NCBI RefSeq assembly: GCF_044197065.1
Contig: NZ_JBIQOI010000003.1
Span: forward strand, 1-64,000
Source: Kluyvera ascorbata_C
GTDB taxonomy: Bacteria > Pseudomonadota > Gammaproteobacteria > Enterobacterales > Enterobacteriaceae
DNA length: 64,000 nucleotides
Direction of reading: 5' to 3'
Position numbers and translations under genes: made by a program. The notes beneath the pieces are model-generated. The model was not told where the DNA came from. It did no database searches and worked only from the letters and a program-made list of their open reading frames with translations. Below, piece by piece: positions 63,070-64,000 of this stretch (positions are counted from its first letter, which is position 1; every line of letters starts with the position of its first letter).

Positions 63070-63094
63070 CTGTTTATAGCTGATGAGTATCCGG

Positions 63095-64000
63095 TTACGC
63101 GGTTTTCTCTGGATTCTCATCCTGATCGACCGCGAAACACGCGACCAACTGACCGCCATACTCTTTCAGCTGCGGCTGCAGCTGCGTGCACTGGCCAAAG
63201 CGGCGGCGGCAGCGGGCGTTAAACGCACAGCCCGGTGGTGGATTCAGCGGGCTTGGCAGCTCACCGGTCAGTTTGATGCGCTCGCGGCGGTCGTCCGGAT
63301 TCAGACGCGGGGTCGCTGAGAGCAAAGCCTGGGTGTACGGGTGACGCGGGTTATTGAAGATCTGGTCCTTCGTTCCCTTCTCCACGCAGCGCCCCAGATA
63401 CATCACCATCACTTCATCGGCAATATGCTCTACGACCGACAGGTCGTGGGAGATAAAGACATAGGACAACCCCAGTTCCTGCTGCAAATCCATCATCAGG
63501 TTCAGCACCTGTGCACGAACGGATACGTCGAGCGCGGAGACCGGTTCATCGGCAATCACTACGTCCGGGTCAAGCATCAAACCACGGGCGATCGCAATAC
63601 GCTGACGCTGGCCACCGGAGAACATATGCGGATAGCGGTCGTAGTGCTCGGTTTTCAAGCCCACTTTCGCCATCATCGCCAACGCTTTTTCACGGCGTTG
63701 TTCTTTGCTGAGCGAGGTGTTAATCAACAGCGGTTCTTCCAGAATCTGCCCCACTTTTTTACGTGGGTTCAGCGAGCCATACGGGTTCTGGAACACAATC
63801 TGGATTTTCTGCCGACGCAGTTTCTGCGCGTGCGGGTCGTGCTTGAGCAGATCCTGCCCCTGATAGTAAAGCTCACCGCCGCTCGGCGTTTCAATCATCG
63901 TCAGCAGACGACCCAGCGTCGATTTACCGCAGCCGGATTCCCCGACGACCGCCAGCGTTTTGCCGCGTTCCAGGGTGAATGACACGCCGTCCAGCGCTTT
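63095..64000 (-). CDS. dppF: DppF, dipeptide ABC transporter ATPase (5' end outside window)
   Basis: DppF is one of two ATPases driving uptake of di- and tripeptides (and haem) by DppABCDF. About 301 C-terminal residues are in the window. Walker A is VVGESGCGKSTLGRLL, the signature motif MFSGGQRQRIAIARGL, Walker B DPDVVIADEPVSALD, and the switch His lies in YVFISHDLSVVE. The C-terminal oligopeptide-transporter extension (LNPPPGCAFNARCRRRFG) has the cysteines typical of Fe-S-containing members. The reading frame is open through position 64000 (ALDGVSFTLERG), so the start lies beyond; the E. coli protein has 334 residues. Confidence 0.96.
   Translation of the reverse strand, partial: KALDGVSFTLERGKTLAVVGESGCGKSTLGRLLTMIETPSGGELYYQGQDLLKHDPHAQKLRRQKIQIVFQNPYGSLNPRKKVGQILEEPLLINTSLSKEQRREKALAMMAKVGLKTEHYDRYPHMFSGGQRQRIAIARGLMLDPDVVIADEPVSALDVSVRAQVLNLMMDLQQELGLSYVFISHDLSVVEHIADEVMVMYLGRCVEKGTKDQIFNNPRHPYTQALLSATPRLNPDDRRERIKLTGELPSPLNPPPGCAFNARCRRRFGQCTQLQPQLKEYGGQLVACFAVDQDENPEKTA

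Noticed and set aside
1..64000. tRNA, rRNA genes or CRISPR arrays
   Set aside because: I saw no tRNA cloverleaf motifs, rRNA sequence or regular repeat-spacer arrays on either strand.

Overview
This window is a piece of enterobacterial chromosome. From yhiN to dppF it follows the order known around 77-79 min of Escherichia coli K-12 (yhiN, pitA, uspB, uspA, rsmJ, prlC, rlmJ, gor, yhjB-yhjE, yhjG, pdeH, kdgK, yhjJ, dctA, pdeK, the bcs cellulose genes, an LDR toxin locus, dppF), and most core proteins have lengths like the E. coli ones. A consensus-like sigma-28 (FliA) promoter in front of pdeH suggests a flagellated relative. The extra genes argue against E. coli itself; an Enterobacter-like genus is plausible, but the genus is not fixed by what I can see.

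Region 1 (1-2278) is the end of a decaying Tn7-like transposon. It has tnsA and tnsB on the minus strand, each with a frameshift. tnsB is also cut off at its 3' end by a 40-bp tandem repeat. The transposon end carries three clear 17-bp repeats (probable TnsB sites) and stops exactly at the 3' end of yhiN, whose stop codon lies in the terminal bases of the element.

Region 2 (2274-16966) is mostly core: yhiN, pitA and uspB (convergent, sharing a terminator), uspA, rsmJ-prlC, rlmJ and gor. Between them sit a Rrf2 regulator divergent from a flavoprotein, a LysE-type exporter divergent from a GcvA-like regulator, and a class A acid phosphatase.

Region 3 (17069-29641) is variable and takes the place of the acid-fitness/treF segment of E. 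coli. It holds a MipA-like protein with a LysR regulator, an iron locus (FhuE-like receptor divergent from a YncE-like protein, each with a Fur-box-like site), another LysR gene, an unknown gene coupled to a bestrophin-like channel, a HEPN-type protein, a GNAT acetyltransferase and a lysozyme-like protein lacking catalytic residues. yhjB follows, then an SDR divergent from yhjC.

Region 4 (29761-56986) is core: yhjC, yhjD, yhjE, yhjG, pdeH, kdgK, yhjJ, dctA, pdeK, the minus-strand bcsRQABZC operon and the divergent bcsEFG operon. It combines cellulose synthesis and pEtN modification with c-di-GMP control (PilZ in BcsA, GIL domain in BcsE, two EAL proteins).

Region 5 (56989-63094) is the most unusual part. 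It is an LDR type I toxin locus (two intact ldr genes in ~534-bp direct repeats and one truncated copy) invaded by two tandem copies of a PAAR-DUF3289 / DUF943 module, a probable type VI secretion effector-immunity pair. Each module carries next to the immunity gene a remnant of a ColE1-type plasmid origin, including a 108-nt RNA I-like sequence. The two effectors are nearly identical at both ends but divergent in the middle, and the immunity proteins have diverged in parallel. The window ends inside dppF.
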